Positions 16,522 through 24,506 of a stretch of 64,000 bases of DNA are shown piece by piece (position 1 is the stretch's first letter; each line of letters starts with the position of its first letter). A program made the translations under genes and the position numbers. The notes under the pieces were generated by a model that ran no database searches, was not told where the DNA came from, and saw only the letters and a program-made list of their open reading frames with translations. The DNA comes from Hyphococcus formosus (lineage in GTDB: Bacteria > Pseudomonadota > Alphaproteobacteria > Caulobacterales > Parvularculaceae). The stretch is taken from positions 2,170,001 through 2,234,000 of the forward strand of contig NZ_CP157210.1 of NCBI RefSeq assembly GCF_046736345.1, in the 5' to 3' direction.

Positions 16522-16806
16522 ATGAAACAAGGCTGGGTTTACATCCTCGCATCAAAACGCGATGGCACGCTTTATATCGGCGTTACAACTAACCTTGCCG
16601 AACGCATATACGCCCACAAGCAAAAAATCGTCAAAGGATTCACCGCAAAATATAGCGTAGACCGACTTGTTTACTACGCACCGTTTGATCGGATTGACGA
16701 CGCGATCACTGAAGAAAAACGATTGAAGAATTGGAAGCGTGAATGGAAAATCGCGCTTATCGAACGCGACAATCCAGAATGGTCGGATTTGTACGAGACC
16801 TTATAA
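16522..16806 (+). CDS. GIY-YIG domain endonuclease
   Basis: A 94-residue single-domain GIY-YIG nuclease. The hallmark strands read WVYIL (residues 5-9) and LYIG (17-20), followed by the conserved Arg28 and His32. The metal-binding Glu is in the helix EEKRLKNWKREWK, at residue 64 or 65. Nothing is attached to the nuclease domain, so DNA target choice must come from the domain itself or from partners. It is embedded in the palindromic repeat array: copy A3 ends 48 bases upstream and copy A4 begins two bases after its stop codon. This is the arrangement seen for REP-associated transposases, although the protein family here is different. Its role may be repeat mobility, repair or something unrelated. 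Confidence 0.85.
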   Translation: MKQGWVYILASKRDGTLYIGVTTNLAERIYAHKQKIVKGFTAKYSVDRLVYYAPFDRIDDAITEEKRLKNWKREWKIALIERDNPEWSDLYETL

Positions 16807-16807
16807 A

Positions 16808-16960
16808 TGGATCCCGGATCAAGTCCGGGATGACGCCCGAGGATAAGGCGGCACCCTCACCACACCGTCATTGCGGGCTCCGACCCGCAATCCACTAACA
16901 AGCGCTATCCTTTCAGCCGATCACACGAACGCTGGATCCCGGATCAAGTCCGGGATGACG
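16808..16960. repeat. Palindromic repeat array, downstream part
   Basis: Continuation of the array on the other side of the nuclease gene: A4 16808-16835, B4 16866-16894, A5 16933-16960. The A4-A5 distance is 125 bases, matching the upstream period, and the same conserved spacer separates B4 from A5. A4 begins two bases after the GIY-YIG stop codon. After A5 the unit decays. Confidence 0.85.
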
Positions 16961-17053
16961 CCCGAGGATAGGGCGTCCCCCTCACCACACAGTCCAACCC
17001 GCACCAGTGCCGCCGCGCGGCGTCGGTCATCAGTATAAAGCCAAATCAAAATC

Positions 17054-17071
17054 CGTGGATAGTTATCCACG
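17054..17071. promoter_or_regulatory. Convergent DnaA-box-like palindrome
   Basis: CGTGGATAGTTATCCACG is a perfect inverted repeat (8+2+8). Its right half is TTATCCACG, one mismatch from the DnaA box TTATCCACA; the left half read in reverse is CTATCCACG. It lies in a non-coding gap about 24 kb from dnaA. Confidence 0.4.
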
Positions 17072-17120
17072 CGGCGCAAAGAGCCCCTAACCTGCATGGG
17101 TCAGGAGGAGTGTCATGCGC

Positions 17121-17489
17121 CTATCGCCAGCCCGCGATGGTTTCCATCATGGTTTCATAGTCCGCGCCGGTATCGTCAAACCAGCGCGGCGACGGCCCGC
17201 GCCAGCGATGGCGCGACCAGTCAACAAAACCATTTTTTCGGAAATTGATACCCTCGGCCAACAGCAATTTGCGTTGACCGGCGGCGGACGGACGCGGTGC
17301 AATCGCGCCAGTGGCATTCACAATTCGATGCCACGGGGTGGTCGCGCCATTGGGCAATTGCCCCAACGCGCGGCCCACCATGCGGGCAGTGACGCCCGGC
17401 AACAGGCTCGCGATCATGCCATAACTGGCGACTTCGCCAGCGGGCACTTCTTCGACGAGCCTGTAAACGACCTCATTGTCGAGCGCCAC
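17121..17489 (-). CDS. Alkyltransferase-like protein (ATL, MGMT family)
   Basis: A 122-residue protein with the DNA-binding domain of O6-alkylguanine-DNA alkyltransferases, including the helix-turn-helix ARMVGRALGQLPNG and the active-site region. The acceptor motif PCHR reads PWHR: Trp53 replaces the methyl-accepting Cys, as in E. coli YbaZ. Such ATL proteins bind O6-alkylguanine and hand it to nucleotide excision repair rather than removing the alkyl group. The start is a GTG at 17489, six bases after the thiolase stop, so it may be the last gene of the beta-oxidation operon although its job is unrelated. Confidence 0.85.
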   Translation of the reverse strand: MALDNEVVYRLVEEVPAGEVASYGMIASLLPGVTARMVGRALGQLPNGATTPWHRIVNATGAIAPRPSAAGQRKLLLAEGINFRKNGFVDWSRHRWRGPSPRWFDDTGADYETMMETIAGWR

Positions 17490-17495
17490 GGGGTG

Positions 17496-18692
17496 TTACG
17501 CGACCTCGAAGAGGCCCGCCGCGCCCATGCCGCCGCCAACACACATGGTGCATACGACATATTTCGCGCCGCGCCGTTTGCCTTCGATCAGCGCGTGGCC
17601 AACCATGCGGGCACCGGACATGCCATAAGGGTGGCCGATCGAAATCGCGCCGCCATTGACGTTGAGAAGCTCATCAGGAATGCCAAGCTTGTCGCGGCAA
17701 TAAAGAACCTGCACTGCAAATGCTTCATTGAGTTCCCAAAGGCCGATGTCATCCATCTTGAGGCCGAATTTTTGAAGAAGCTTCGGTACGGCAAAGACCG
17801 GGCCGATCCCCATTTCATCCGGGTTCGTACCCGCAACCGCCATGCCGCGATAAATCCCGAGCGGCGAAAGCCCCCGTTTTTCAGCCGTTTTCGCTTCCAT
17901 GAGGACAGCGGCCGACGCACCATCGGAAAGCTGGGACGCGTTACCGGCGGTGATATATTTGCCTTCTTTGACGACCTGGCCGCCTTTGAAAACCGGCTTC
18001 AGCCCTTTAAGACCCTCAAGCGTCGTTTCCGGCCGATTGCCCTCGTCCTTCTCGAGCTTGGTTTCCACATCAGACGTTTCACCGGTTTCCTTGTTGAGGA
18101 ATTTCATCACCGACGCCATTGGAACGATCTCATCGTCGAACTTGCCCGCCTGTTGCGCCGCATGGGTACGCTGTTGCGACTGGTAGGCATATTCGTCCTG
18201 CGCGTCGCGCGAGATATTATACCGATCACCGACGATTTCCGCCGTTTCGATCATCTGCATATAGGTCGACGGCAGGTTCTGGATCAGCCACGGATCAGGA
18301 CGGACAAACATATCCTTGGTCTGGTTCATGGAGATCGACTCAACACCGCCGCCAATCGCCACATCCATATTATCGCTGATGACTTGCTTTGCCGCCGTGG
18401 CAATCGCCATCATGCCGGACGCACACTGACGATCAAGCGATTGACCCGGGACTTCGTGGGGCATTCCAGCGCGCAAAAGCGCAAGCCGCGCCACATTCGG
18501 CGCAGAGGTACCCATCTGAAGCGCAGCGCCAAGCACCACATCTTCGACCTCGCCCGGTTCGATTCTGGCGCGCTCAACCGCATTGCTGATCGCATGGCCC
18601 GCCAATGTCGGCGCGGTCGTATCATTAAACGCACCGCGATAGGCCTTGCCAATCGGGGTACGGGCCGTCGAGACGATTACTGCTTCTCTCAT
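17496..18692 (-). CDS. Acetyl-CoA acyltransferase (thiolase)
   Basis: A 398-residue degradative-type thiolase that cleaves 3-ketoacyl-CoA with CoA. The nucleophile is Cys90 in DRQCASGMM, the catalytic His is in GHPYGMSGAR, and the second Cys is in CTMCVGGGMGAAG near the C-terminus. Length and motifs fit the family. Fifth catalytic step of the operon 24202-17496. The start ATG at 18692 is followed by the typical thiolase opening MREAVIVSTARTPIG. Confidence 0.92.
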   Translation of the reverse strand: MREAVIVSTARTPIGKAYRGAFNDTTAPTLAGHAISNAVERARIEPGEVEDVVLGAALQMGTSAPNVARLALLRAGMPHEVPGQSLDRQCASGMMAIATAAKQVISDNMDVAIGGGVESISMNQTKDMFVRPDPWLIQNLPSTYMQMIETAEIVGDRYNISRDAQDEYAYQSQQRTHAAQQAGKFDDEIVPMASVMKFLNKETGETSDVETKLEKDEGNRPETTLEGLKGLKPVFKGGQVVKEGKYITAGNASQLSDGASAAVLMEAKTAEKRGLSPLGIYRGMAVAGTNPDEMGIGPVFAVPKLLQKFGLKMDDIGLWELNEAFAVQVLYCRDKLGIPDELLNVNGGAISIGHPYGMSGARMVGHALIEGKRRGAKYVVCTMCVGGGMGAAGLFEVA

Positions 18693-18704
18693 GGAGTGTT
18701 TCCT

Positions 18705-19622
18705 TTAATTCTTTTCGGCGAAGTCTTTCGCCTTGTTCATGAAGTTCATGCTCGGGCCAGACGAATTGTCGTAGTAATGAACATTGTCCGTAGACGAAAT
18801 TTCATCCCAGCGCGCAGCAATTTCTTCGGGGGTTTGCTGATCGGGCGGGAGATAAATTCCGTCGGTCTCCACCACATAACCTCGCGCATAGCCACCGGCC
18901 GCGCAACTCACGATCGCTCGACTTGGCGCGTCCTCACTCACGAGGAACAACATCGCCGCCGTAATCGCTTCGGGGGTCATCTGGTCGAGAATAGGCTCGG
19001 GAATACCGATATCGAGCGTCATACGGGTCTTGGCCGATGGCGACAGAAGATTGATTTTGATGCCATATTTCGCGCCCTCAAGGTGAAGAGCATTCATAAA
19101 ACCAATCATGCCGGCTTTAGCCGCGCCGTAATTTGCCTGCCCGAAAATACCATGAAGCCCCGAAGGCGACGACGTGCAGACAATCCGGCCATAGGCCTGT
19201 TCGCGCATGATCGGCCAAACCGCATGGGTACAGATCGCGGTGCCCACAAGGTGAACATCGATGACCGTACGGAAATCCTCAAGCGACATTTTATGGAACG
19301 TCTTGTCACGGAGGATGCCGGCATTGTTCACGAGAATGTCGATGCGGCCCCATTTATCCATGGTTTCTTTGACCATGGCCGCGACTTCATCTTCCTTGGT
19401 GACATTCGCGCCATTCACAATGGCCTCGCCGCCAGCCGCATTGATGTGGTTCACCACCTCTTGCGCCGCAGAGATCGACCCGCCGGAACCATCGACATTG
19501 CCGCCAAGGTCATTGACGACAACCTTCGCGCCGCGTGCAGCAAGCGCGATTGCGTGCGATTTGCCGAGGCCGTTACCAGCCCCGGTTACAATCGCGACCT
19601 TGTCTTTATAATCGATCGCCAT
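18705..19622 (-). CDS. SDR-family 3-hydroxyacyl-CoA dehydrogenase
   Basis: A 305-residue short-chain dehydrogenase similar to the dehydrogenase part of peroxisomal multifunctional enzyme type 2 (HSD17B4). It has the NAD site TGAGNGLGKSHA, NDLGG, NNAGILRD, catalytic Ser in TSSPSG and YGAAK. It would oxidise 3-hydroxyacyl-CoA to 3-ketoacyl-CoA between the MaoC hydratase and the thiolase encoded beside it. The ATG at 19622 is chosen (AAGGAG five bases upstream); a GTG two codons earlier at 19628 is the alternative. Confidence 0.88.
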   Translation of the reverse strand: MAIDYKDKVAIVTGAGNGLGKSHAIALAARGAKVVVNDLGGNVDGSGGSISAAQEVVNHINAAGGEAIVNGANVTKEDEVAAMVKETMDKWGRIDILVNNAGILRDKTFHKMSLEDFRTVIDVHLVGTAICTHAVWPIMREQAYGRIVCTSSPSGLHGIFGQANYGAAKAGMIGFMNALHLEGAKYGIKINLLSPSAKTRMTLDIGIPEPILDQMTPEAITAAMLFLVSEDAPSRAIVSCAAGGYARGYVVETDGIYLPPDQQTPEEIAARWDEISSTDNVHYYDNSSGPSMNFMNKAKDFAEKN

Positions 19623-19631
19623 AGTCACTCC

Positions 19632-20087
19632 TTATACAAATTGCATGGTCAGCCATTCAGCGACCAATGCAGGTTTTTCCTCGCCTTCGATTTCGACCTT
19701 GACCGCATATTTCAGCGACCACTGGCCCGGCACTTTGGAATCCGCAGACATCAAGGTGAAATGCCCCCGCACGCGGCTGCCGGATTTGACGGGCGTTACA
19801 AACCGCACTTTGTCAAAGCCGTAATTGACGCCCATTTTCACGCCTTCGAGCGCGATCACGCCGCCTTCTGCAAGTTTGGACAACAAAGAAAGCGTCAAAA
19901 ACCCATGCGCGATGGTGGTACCGAATGGCGTTTTTTCCGCCGCTTCGGGATTTACATGAATAAATTGATGATCCTCAGTTACATCAGCAAACTGATTAAT
20001 ACGGTCTTGGTCAATTTCAATCCAATCGGACGTACCGGTAGGCTTGCCGACAAGATCGGCGATATTTTCCGGGGAAGCAGTAGGCAT
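19632..20087 (-). CDS. MaoC-like enoyl-CoA hydratase
   Basis: A 151-residue single-hotdog MaoC-family hydratase. The hydratase-2 motif is present: ADVTEDHQFIHVNPEAA followed by FGTTIAHGFLTLSL, with the catalytic Asp and His. It adds water to trans-2-enoyl-CoA to give the (R)-3-hydroxyacyl-CoA typical of this family. The ATG at 20087 has AGGAG six bases upstream; the frame continues to 20177 inside the previous gene but without a start signal. Operon gene. Confidence 0.9.
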   Translation of the reverse strand: MPTASPENIADLVGKPTGTSDWIEIDQDRINQFADVTEDHQFIHVNPEAAEKTPFGTTIAHGFLTLSLLSKLAEGGVIALEGVKMGVNYGFDKVRFVTPVKSGSRVRGHFTLMSADSKVPGQWSLKYAVKVEIEGEEKPALVAEWLTMQFV

Positions 20088-20106
20088 AAAATACTCCTGA
20101 TAAAAA

Positions 20107-21246
20107 TTAATAACCGCGCATTTGCGCCAGGCGATCCGCGTGGAACGCCGTATCGCCAAACATTTCCTGCGCGACACGAATGCGCTTCATATAAAACCCA
20201 ATGTCATATTCGTCGGTCATGCCGATACCGCCATGCATCTGCACTGCCTCTTGCGAAGCGAGCTTTGCAACCTCACCGGCCTTTGCTTTGGCCAACGAAC
20301 AAATCGCCCCGGCCATACCGTAATTTTCATCAAGCTCCTGCAACGCTTTTAGAACGGCTGACTTTACCAGTTCGATTTCGGAATAAAGATGCGCAGCGCG
20401 GTGCTGCAATGCCTGAAACGCCCCGATCTCGGTGCCAAACTGCTTGCGCTCTTTCAGATAATCCACGGTCATCTGGAATGATTGCTGTGAGGAACCCGAC
20501 ATCTCAGCCGCAAGCCCTGCACGGCCCGCATTAAGAATGCCTTCAAGCGCCATATATCCGCCATCGACGTCGCCGAGCACGTCATCGCCGGTCGCTTCGA
20601 CATTGTCGAATTTGATGCGCGCAGAATTGCGGCTATCGACCATGCTTGTGCGCTCAACCGATACGCCATTTGCCTTTGCATCAACCATGAAAAGCGTGAT
20701 GCCGTCGGTTTCACCAGCGGCACCGGCGCTGCGGGCGGCGACGATAATTTTATCCGCAACATGCCCGTCGGCGACAAAGGTCTTGTTGCCGGACAACCGG
20801 AAACCATTGCCGTGCTTTTCAGCGCTCATCGCCGTATTCGCGGGGGCGTGTTTGCGGGTTTCATCAACCGCAAGCGCAAAAAGCGCAGATCCGGTAGCGA
20901 TATTTGAAAGATGCTCCTGCTTTTGCGCCTCATTGCCTGCCTTCTTGAGCGCAGTCGCAGCGAGGACCGACGTTGAAAGAAATGGCGAGGCAGTCAGCGT
21001 ACGGCCCATTTCTTCGGCGAGAACACCAGCGCCAACAAAACCAAAATCAGCGCCACCATATTCTTCATCAACCAGAATACCGGCCCAGCCCATTTCGGCC
21101 ATCTCTGCCCAGAGGTCGCGAGAGAATCCATCGGGATTGTTGTCGTCCCGAAGCTTTCTAAGAGCAGCAACCGGGGCTTTATCTTCAAGGAAGCCACGCG
21201 CGGAATCGCGCAGCATTTCCTGTTCTTCATTCAATACGAGAGCCAT
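20107..21246 (-). CDS. Acyl-CoA dehydrogenase, short subunit
   Basis: A 379-residue FAD-dependent acyl-CoA dehydrogenase fold protein. The C-terminal region has the FAD/dimer motif MHGGIGMTDEYDIGFYMKR. The usual catalytic Glu motif (EGT or EGG) is not seen in this subunit. Next to it is a second, longer acyl-CoA dehydrogenase that does have it. This matches heteromeric dehydrogenases described for steroid side-chain degradation, in which one of two paired subunits supplies the base. The ATG at 21246 has AAGGA upstream. It is translated in series with the large subunit (ten bases apart). Confidence 0.85.
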   Translation of the reverse strand: MALVLNEEQEMLRDSARGFLEDKAPVAALRKLRDDNNPDGFSRDLWAEMAEMGWAGILVDEEYGGADFGFVGAGVLAEEMGRTLTASPFLSTSVLAATALKKAGNEAQKQEHLSNIATGSALFALAVDETRKHAPANTAMSAEKHGNGFRLSGNKTFVADGHVADKIIVAARSAGAAGETDGITLFMVDAKANGVSVERTSMVDSRNSARIKFDNVEATGDDVLGDVDGGYMALEGILNAGRAGLAAEMSGSSQQSFQMTVDYLKERKQFGTEIGAFQALQHRAAHLYSEIELVKSAVLKALQELDENYGMAGAICSLAKAKAGEVAKLASQEAVQMHGGIGMTDEYDIGFYMKRIRVAQEMFGDTAFHADRLAQMRGY

Positions 21247-21256
21247 AATATTTTCC

Positions 21257-22462
21257 TTATGCGCCAGGCAATTCAAGAATACGTTTTGCAATAATATTAA
21301 GTTGGACTTCAGAGGTGCCGCCCTCGATCGAGTTGGCCTTGGTACGCAACCAACCCCGAGCAAGCTTACCGTCTTTGGTGCGCTCGCCTTCCCATTCAAG
21401 CTCGTCCGAGCCGCCAATATCCATCAGCAATTCATAACGGCGCTTATTAAATTCAGTGCCGTAATATTTGAGCATGGAAGAGTTTGCGCCAACGCCCTGC
21501 CCGGCTTTGGCTTCGTCTTTCATCCGTTCGAGCGTCAACAAAAACGCCCAACCATCGACCTCGGCTTGCGCGATCTTCGCACGGAGCAATGCGTCGGAAA
21601 GTTTTCCGTTTTCAAGCCCAAGCTCTTGCGCGGCGACTTCGCCCATACCGCGACCGCCCAAAAGGCCACCACCACCCGCGGAGATCATTTCGCGTTCATG
21701 GGTCAACAGATATTTCGCAACATCCCAGCCGCGATTGATCTCGCCGACAATCGCGTTGACACCATCGGCATGGTCTTTCGGCACTTTGACATCGTCAAAG
21801 AATGTTTCACAGAACGGCGATTTACCGGAAATCAGCTTAATCGGTTTGGTCGATACGCCCTCGGCATTCATATCGATAAGAATAAAGCTGATGCCATTAT
21901 GCTTGGTCGCTGTTGGGTCCGTCCGTACCAGAACGAAGATCCAGTCCGATTGATCTGCGTAGGATGTCCAGATTTTCTGACCGTTCACCAGCCAGTGGTC
22001 ACCCTTGTCTTCGCATTTACATTGCAGCGATGCGAGGTCGGACCCGGCATTTGGCTCGGAATAGCCTTGGCACCAACGAACTTCACCGCGCGCAATCGGC
22101 GGCAGGAAATGCAGTTTTTGTTCATGGGTGCCATATTTCAAGAGCGCTGGCCCAAGCATCCAGATGCCGAAGCTCTCAAGCGGCGAGCGCGCTTTAATTT
22201 TGCGCATTTCCGCTTTGAGGATTTTCACTTCTTCTTTCGAAAGGCCGCCGCCGCCATATTCCTTTGGCCAGGCTGGAACCGTCCAGCCTTTTGCCGCCAT
22301 ACGTTCAAGCCAGATTTTTTGCGCTTCGGATTGGAATTTCCAATTCTTACCGCCCCAGCAAATACTGTCTTCACCGCCAGCGCCGCCATCGCGCATTTCT
22401 TTGGGACAATTTTCTTCAAGCCAGGCGCGGGTTTCCGCGCGAAATGTTTCGAGATCGCTCAT
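21257..22462 (-). CDS. Acyl-CoA dehydrogenase, long subunit
   Basis: A 401-residue acyl-CoA dehydrogenase. N-terminal helical domain, middle beta domain with WCQGYSEPNAGSDLA (flavin-binding region), and C-terminal SIEGGTSEVQLNIIAKRIL, which carries the catalytic Glu in the EGG motif. It introduces the 2,3 double bond into acyl-CoA and passes electrons to ETF. The Trp/Tyr-rich region WTSYADQSDW is typical of the branch acting on bulky or branched acyl chains. Presumed partner of the 379-residue subunit. Confidence 0.88.
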   Translation of the reverse strand: MSDLETFRAETRAWLEENCPKEMRDGGAGGEDSICWGGKNWKFQSEAQKIWLERMAAKGWTVPAWPKEYGGGGLSKEEVKILKAEMRKIKARSPLESFGIWMLGPALLKYGTHEQKLHFLPPIARGEVRWCQGYSEPNAGSDLASLQCKCEDKGDHWLVNGQKIWTSYADQSDWIFVLVRTDPTATKHNGISFILIDMNAEGVSTKPIKLISGKSPFCETFFDDVKVPKDHADGVNAIVGEINRGWDVAKYLLTHEREMISAGGGGLLGGRGMGEVAAQELGLENGKLSDALLRAKIAQAEVDGWAFLLTLERMKDEAKAGQGVGANSSMLKYYGTEFNKRRYELLMDIGGSDELEWEGERTKDGKLARGWLRTKANSIEGGTSEVQLNIIAKRILELPGA

Positions 22463-22477
22463 GAATATCTCTCCAAT

Positions 22478-24202
22478 TTATACAGACAGCGCCGGAGGGT
22501 GCTGCAATGAAATTTGTCGTATTGTCAGTTTATCAAATTTTGCCGTTCCTAATCGGGGAAGCGACACAGGCGAAATCCAGATGCGCTCAGGCACCTTAAA
22601 CTCCGCAAGCTCTTCGGCGATGAACGCGCGCAATTCCGCAGGATCAATGCTAGCGCCCTCTTTCGGGAACAGGGCCAACCCAACGCGCTCACCTAAGACT
22701 TCGTCGGGCACAGAAAATACAACCGCTTCTGCGATCCCGTCATGTTCATAGACACGGTTTTCAACTTCAAGGCAGGAAATATTCTCGCCACCGCGAATGA
22801 TCAGCTCTTTCATGCGATCGACAATATAAAGATACTGCTCTTCGTCGAACTTGCCGAGGTCCCCGGTTTTGAACCAGCCATCGGGCGTCAACGCTTCTTC
22901 GGTTTCTTTAGGCAAATTATGATAGCCGCGGAAATTTGCGGGCGACCGAATCCAGACTTCACCGACCTCACCAACGGGCTGTTCTTTTCCGTCTTTCATA
23001 ATTTTGATGTCGGTCAATGGCGGAACAGGCCGACCGGTCGAGTCAGGTCGTTTGAGGTAATCGGCCTGAGAGATAACACAGCCCATGGCGTTTGTTTCGG
23101 ATAGTCCGTACCCTGATGATGGATTCGCTTTTCCGAATTTTTTCTTGAGCTTGCGAACATGGTCAGCAGGCCGTTTTGCGCCGCCGGAGCCAATATCCAG
23201 TAGCGTTGGGCATCCTTCTTCGCCCACCGCTTCCATCATTTCGAATGACTGGCTTGGCACGCCAACGAAGTTCGTGAGCTTCTCCTTATTGATAATTTCG
23301 CAGGCCTGTTTCGCATCCCAGCGATACATCATCGCAACCCGGCGCCCCACAAGGAAAGAAAGAAGAAAGATCGAATGAGAACCGGTGACATGAAACAACG
23401 GAATCGCAAGCAAAATGCCGGGATCATCACCAAAAATCCCCGTACCACCCCGAAGTTCCTTTAGGACCGATGCGATAAAGCCCCATGACATCAAGGCCGA
23501 GATACAGCCGCGATGGGTCAGGACAACGCCTTTCGGATTGCCGGTCGAACCTGATGTATAAACGATGCAATAATCATCATCCGGATGAATATCGACTTGA
23601 GGCGGGGCATCGTTTTCAGACGCGTCGAGCAATTGCTCATAGCGATAATCTGCGCCCTCGCCCTCATCACGCGCGAGAACTAATGTAAGGTCCAATTCAT
23701 CTTTGATCGGCGCAAGATATTCAAGGCGCTTTCCATCGACGATCACGGTTTTTGCGCCGCAATCCTCAATGCCGTATTTCAGCTCATCCGCTTTCCACCA
23801 CGCATTAAGCGGGACGACCACCGCGCCGGTTGCGATCACCGCCATATAGCTGATGCACCATTCGGGATAGTTCCGCATTGCCAACGCGACCTTGTCGCCT
23901 TGCTTCACGCCAAGTTCAGAACGCAAGGCATTGGCCAATCGGCAAGCACGCTTGAACGTCTCGGCAAAGCTCAGTCGCTCGCCTTCAAATATAAGAAATT
24001 CCTTATAGCCATGACTGGCACCAAATGCGAATAATCCCACAAGCGAGTTCGGGGCATTTTCAAATACGCGATATTTATTGCCGCGTATTTCCGCCTCTCC
24101 GACCTTAAATTGCGGGTTTTCCGTCAACAATTTATACGCAGTCGCGGCCAGCTTTGCTGGGTCTAGCGGCTCTTCATTGTTCACCGGCACTGTTTCGCCC
24201 AT
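22478..24202 (-). CDS. Acyl-CoA synthetase (AMP-forming, ANL family)
   Basis: A 574-residue ligase that activates a carboxylic acid to its CoA ester with ATP. The P-loop is YTSGSTGNPKG, the adenylate motif is GYGLSETNAMG, the hinge is DRMKELIIRGGENIS, and the catalytic Lys is in LPRLGTAKFDK. The C-terminal domain is complete. As first gene of the operon it would feed the acyl-CoA dehydrogenases. The acid could be a medium-chain, branched or cyclic compound; sequence does not decide. A 16-base palindrome lies 89 bases upstream of the start. Confidence 0.88.
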   Translation of the reverse strand: MGETVPVNNEEPLDPAKLAATAYKLLTENPQFKVGEAEIRGNKYRVFENAPNSLVGLFAFGASHGYKEFLIFEGERLSFAETFKRACRLANALRSELGVKQGDKVALAMRNYPEWCISYMAVIATGAVVVPLNAWWKADELKYGIEDCGAKTVIVDGKRLEYLAPIKDELDLTLVLARDEGEGADYRYEQLLDASENDAPPQVDIHPDDDYCIVYTSGSTGNPKGVVLTHRGCISALMSWGFIASVLKELRGGTGIFGDDPGILLAIPLFHVTGSHSIFLLSFLVGRRVAMMYRWDAKQACEIINKEKLTNFVGVPSQSFEMMEAVGEEGCPTLLDIGSGGAKRPADHVRKLKKKFGKANPSSGYGLSETNAMGCVISQADYLKRPDSTGRPVPPLTDIKIMKDGKEQPVGEVGEVWIRSPANFRGYHNLPKETEEALTPDGWFKTGDLGKFDEEQYLYIVDRMKELIIRGGENISCLEVENRVYEHDGIAEAVVFSVPDEVLGERVGLALFPKEGASIDPAELRAFIAEELAEFKVPERIWISPVSLPRLGTAKFDKLTIRQISLQHPPALSV

Positions 24203-24506
24203 AGCGCGTTTAATCCCTTATATTTATTTGACCTTGCCTCCTTCATAGCGCTTGGAAGCCGGTCGAGAAACAACGGCTTGCAGTTGGAAACACTGAAATT
24301 TCAGTGAGGTTGTTAAACCGATCAGTGTCACTTTTGCTGTCTACAAGTTCACTCCCAGTTCACTTCGAACCGATTTTTACTATAACTAAAGGCAGTTGAC
24401 CCTAAGACGGACCTTGCAGAACTGGGCGCGCGGCGTATGGTGCGCGACCTTTAGGCCCTTGGCCCGAAATCAAAACCAGCATCAATACCAGAAATGATTG
24501 TGTAAT
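24203..24506. other. Divergent promoter region, ligase operon and inositol phosphatase
   Basis: A 304-base gap between divergent genes. It holds the 16-base palindrome at 24291-24306 and AT-rich promoter-like DNA, but no reading frame with a ribosome-binding site and no RNA gene that I can support. Confidence 0.6.
24291..24306. promoter_or_regulatory. Operator candidate CACTGAAATTTCAGTG
   Basis: A perfect 16-base palindrome between the divergent ligase operon (start 24202) and the inositol-phosphatase gene (start 24507). Perfect palindromes of this size in front of beta-oxidation operons are typically bound by TetR- or GntR-type regulators. No such regulator gene is in the window. Confidence 0.6.

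Larger units (their letters stand above)
16807..17120. other. Intergenic stretch GIY-YIG gene to ATL gene
   Basis: This 314-base gap contains the downstream part of the palindromic array (16808-16960), a decayed remnant of a further B element (about 16985-17005) and the DnaA-box-like palindrome at 17054-17071. No reading frame or RNA gene is supported. Confidence 0.7.

Noticed and set aside
16200..16960. Possible CRISPR array
   Set aside because: The period is 124-125 bases, the parts between palindromes are conserved rather than unique, and no cas gene is near.
17115..20534. A very long open frame on the plus strand (1139 codons), with another of 657 codons at 20537-22510
   Set aside because: Both lie antisense to the beta-oxidation operon, whose genes have clear family motifs. 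The frames show no motif, no ribosome-binding site and are a by-product of codon use.
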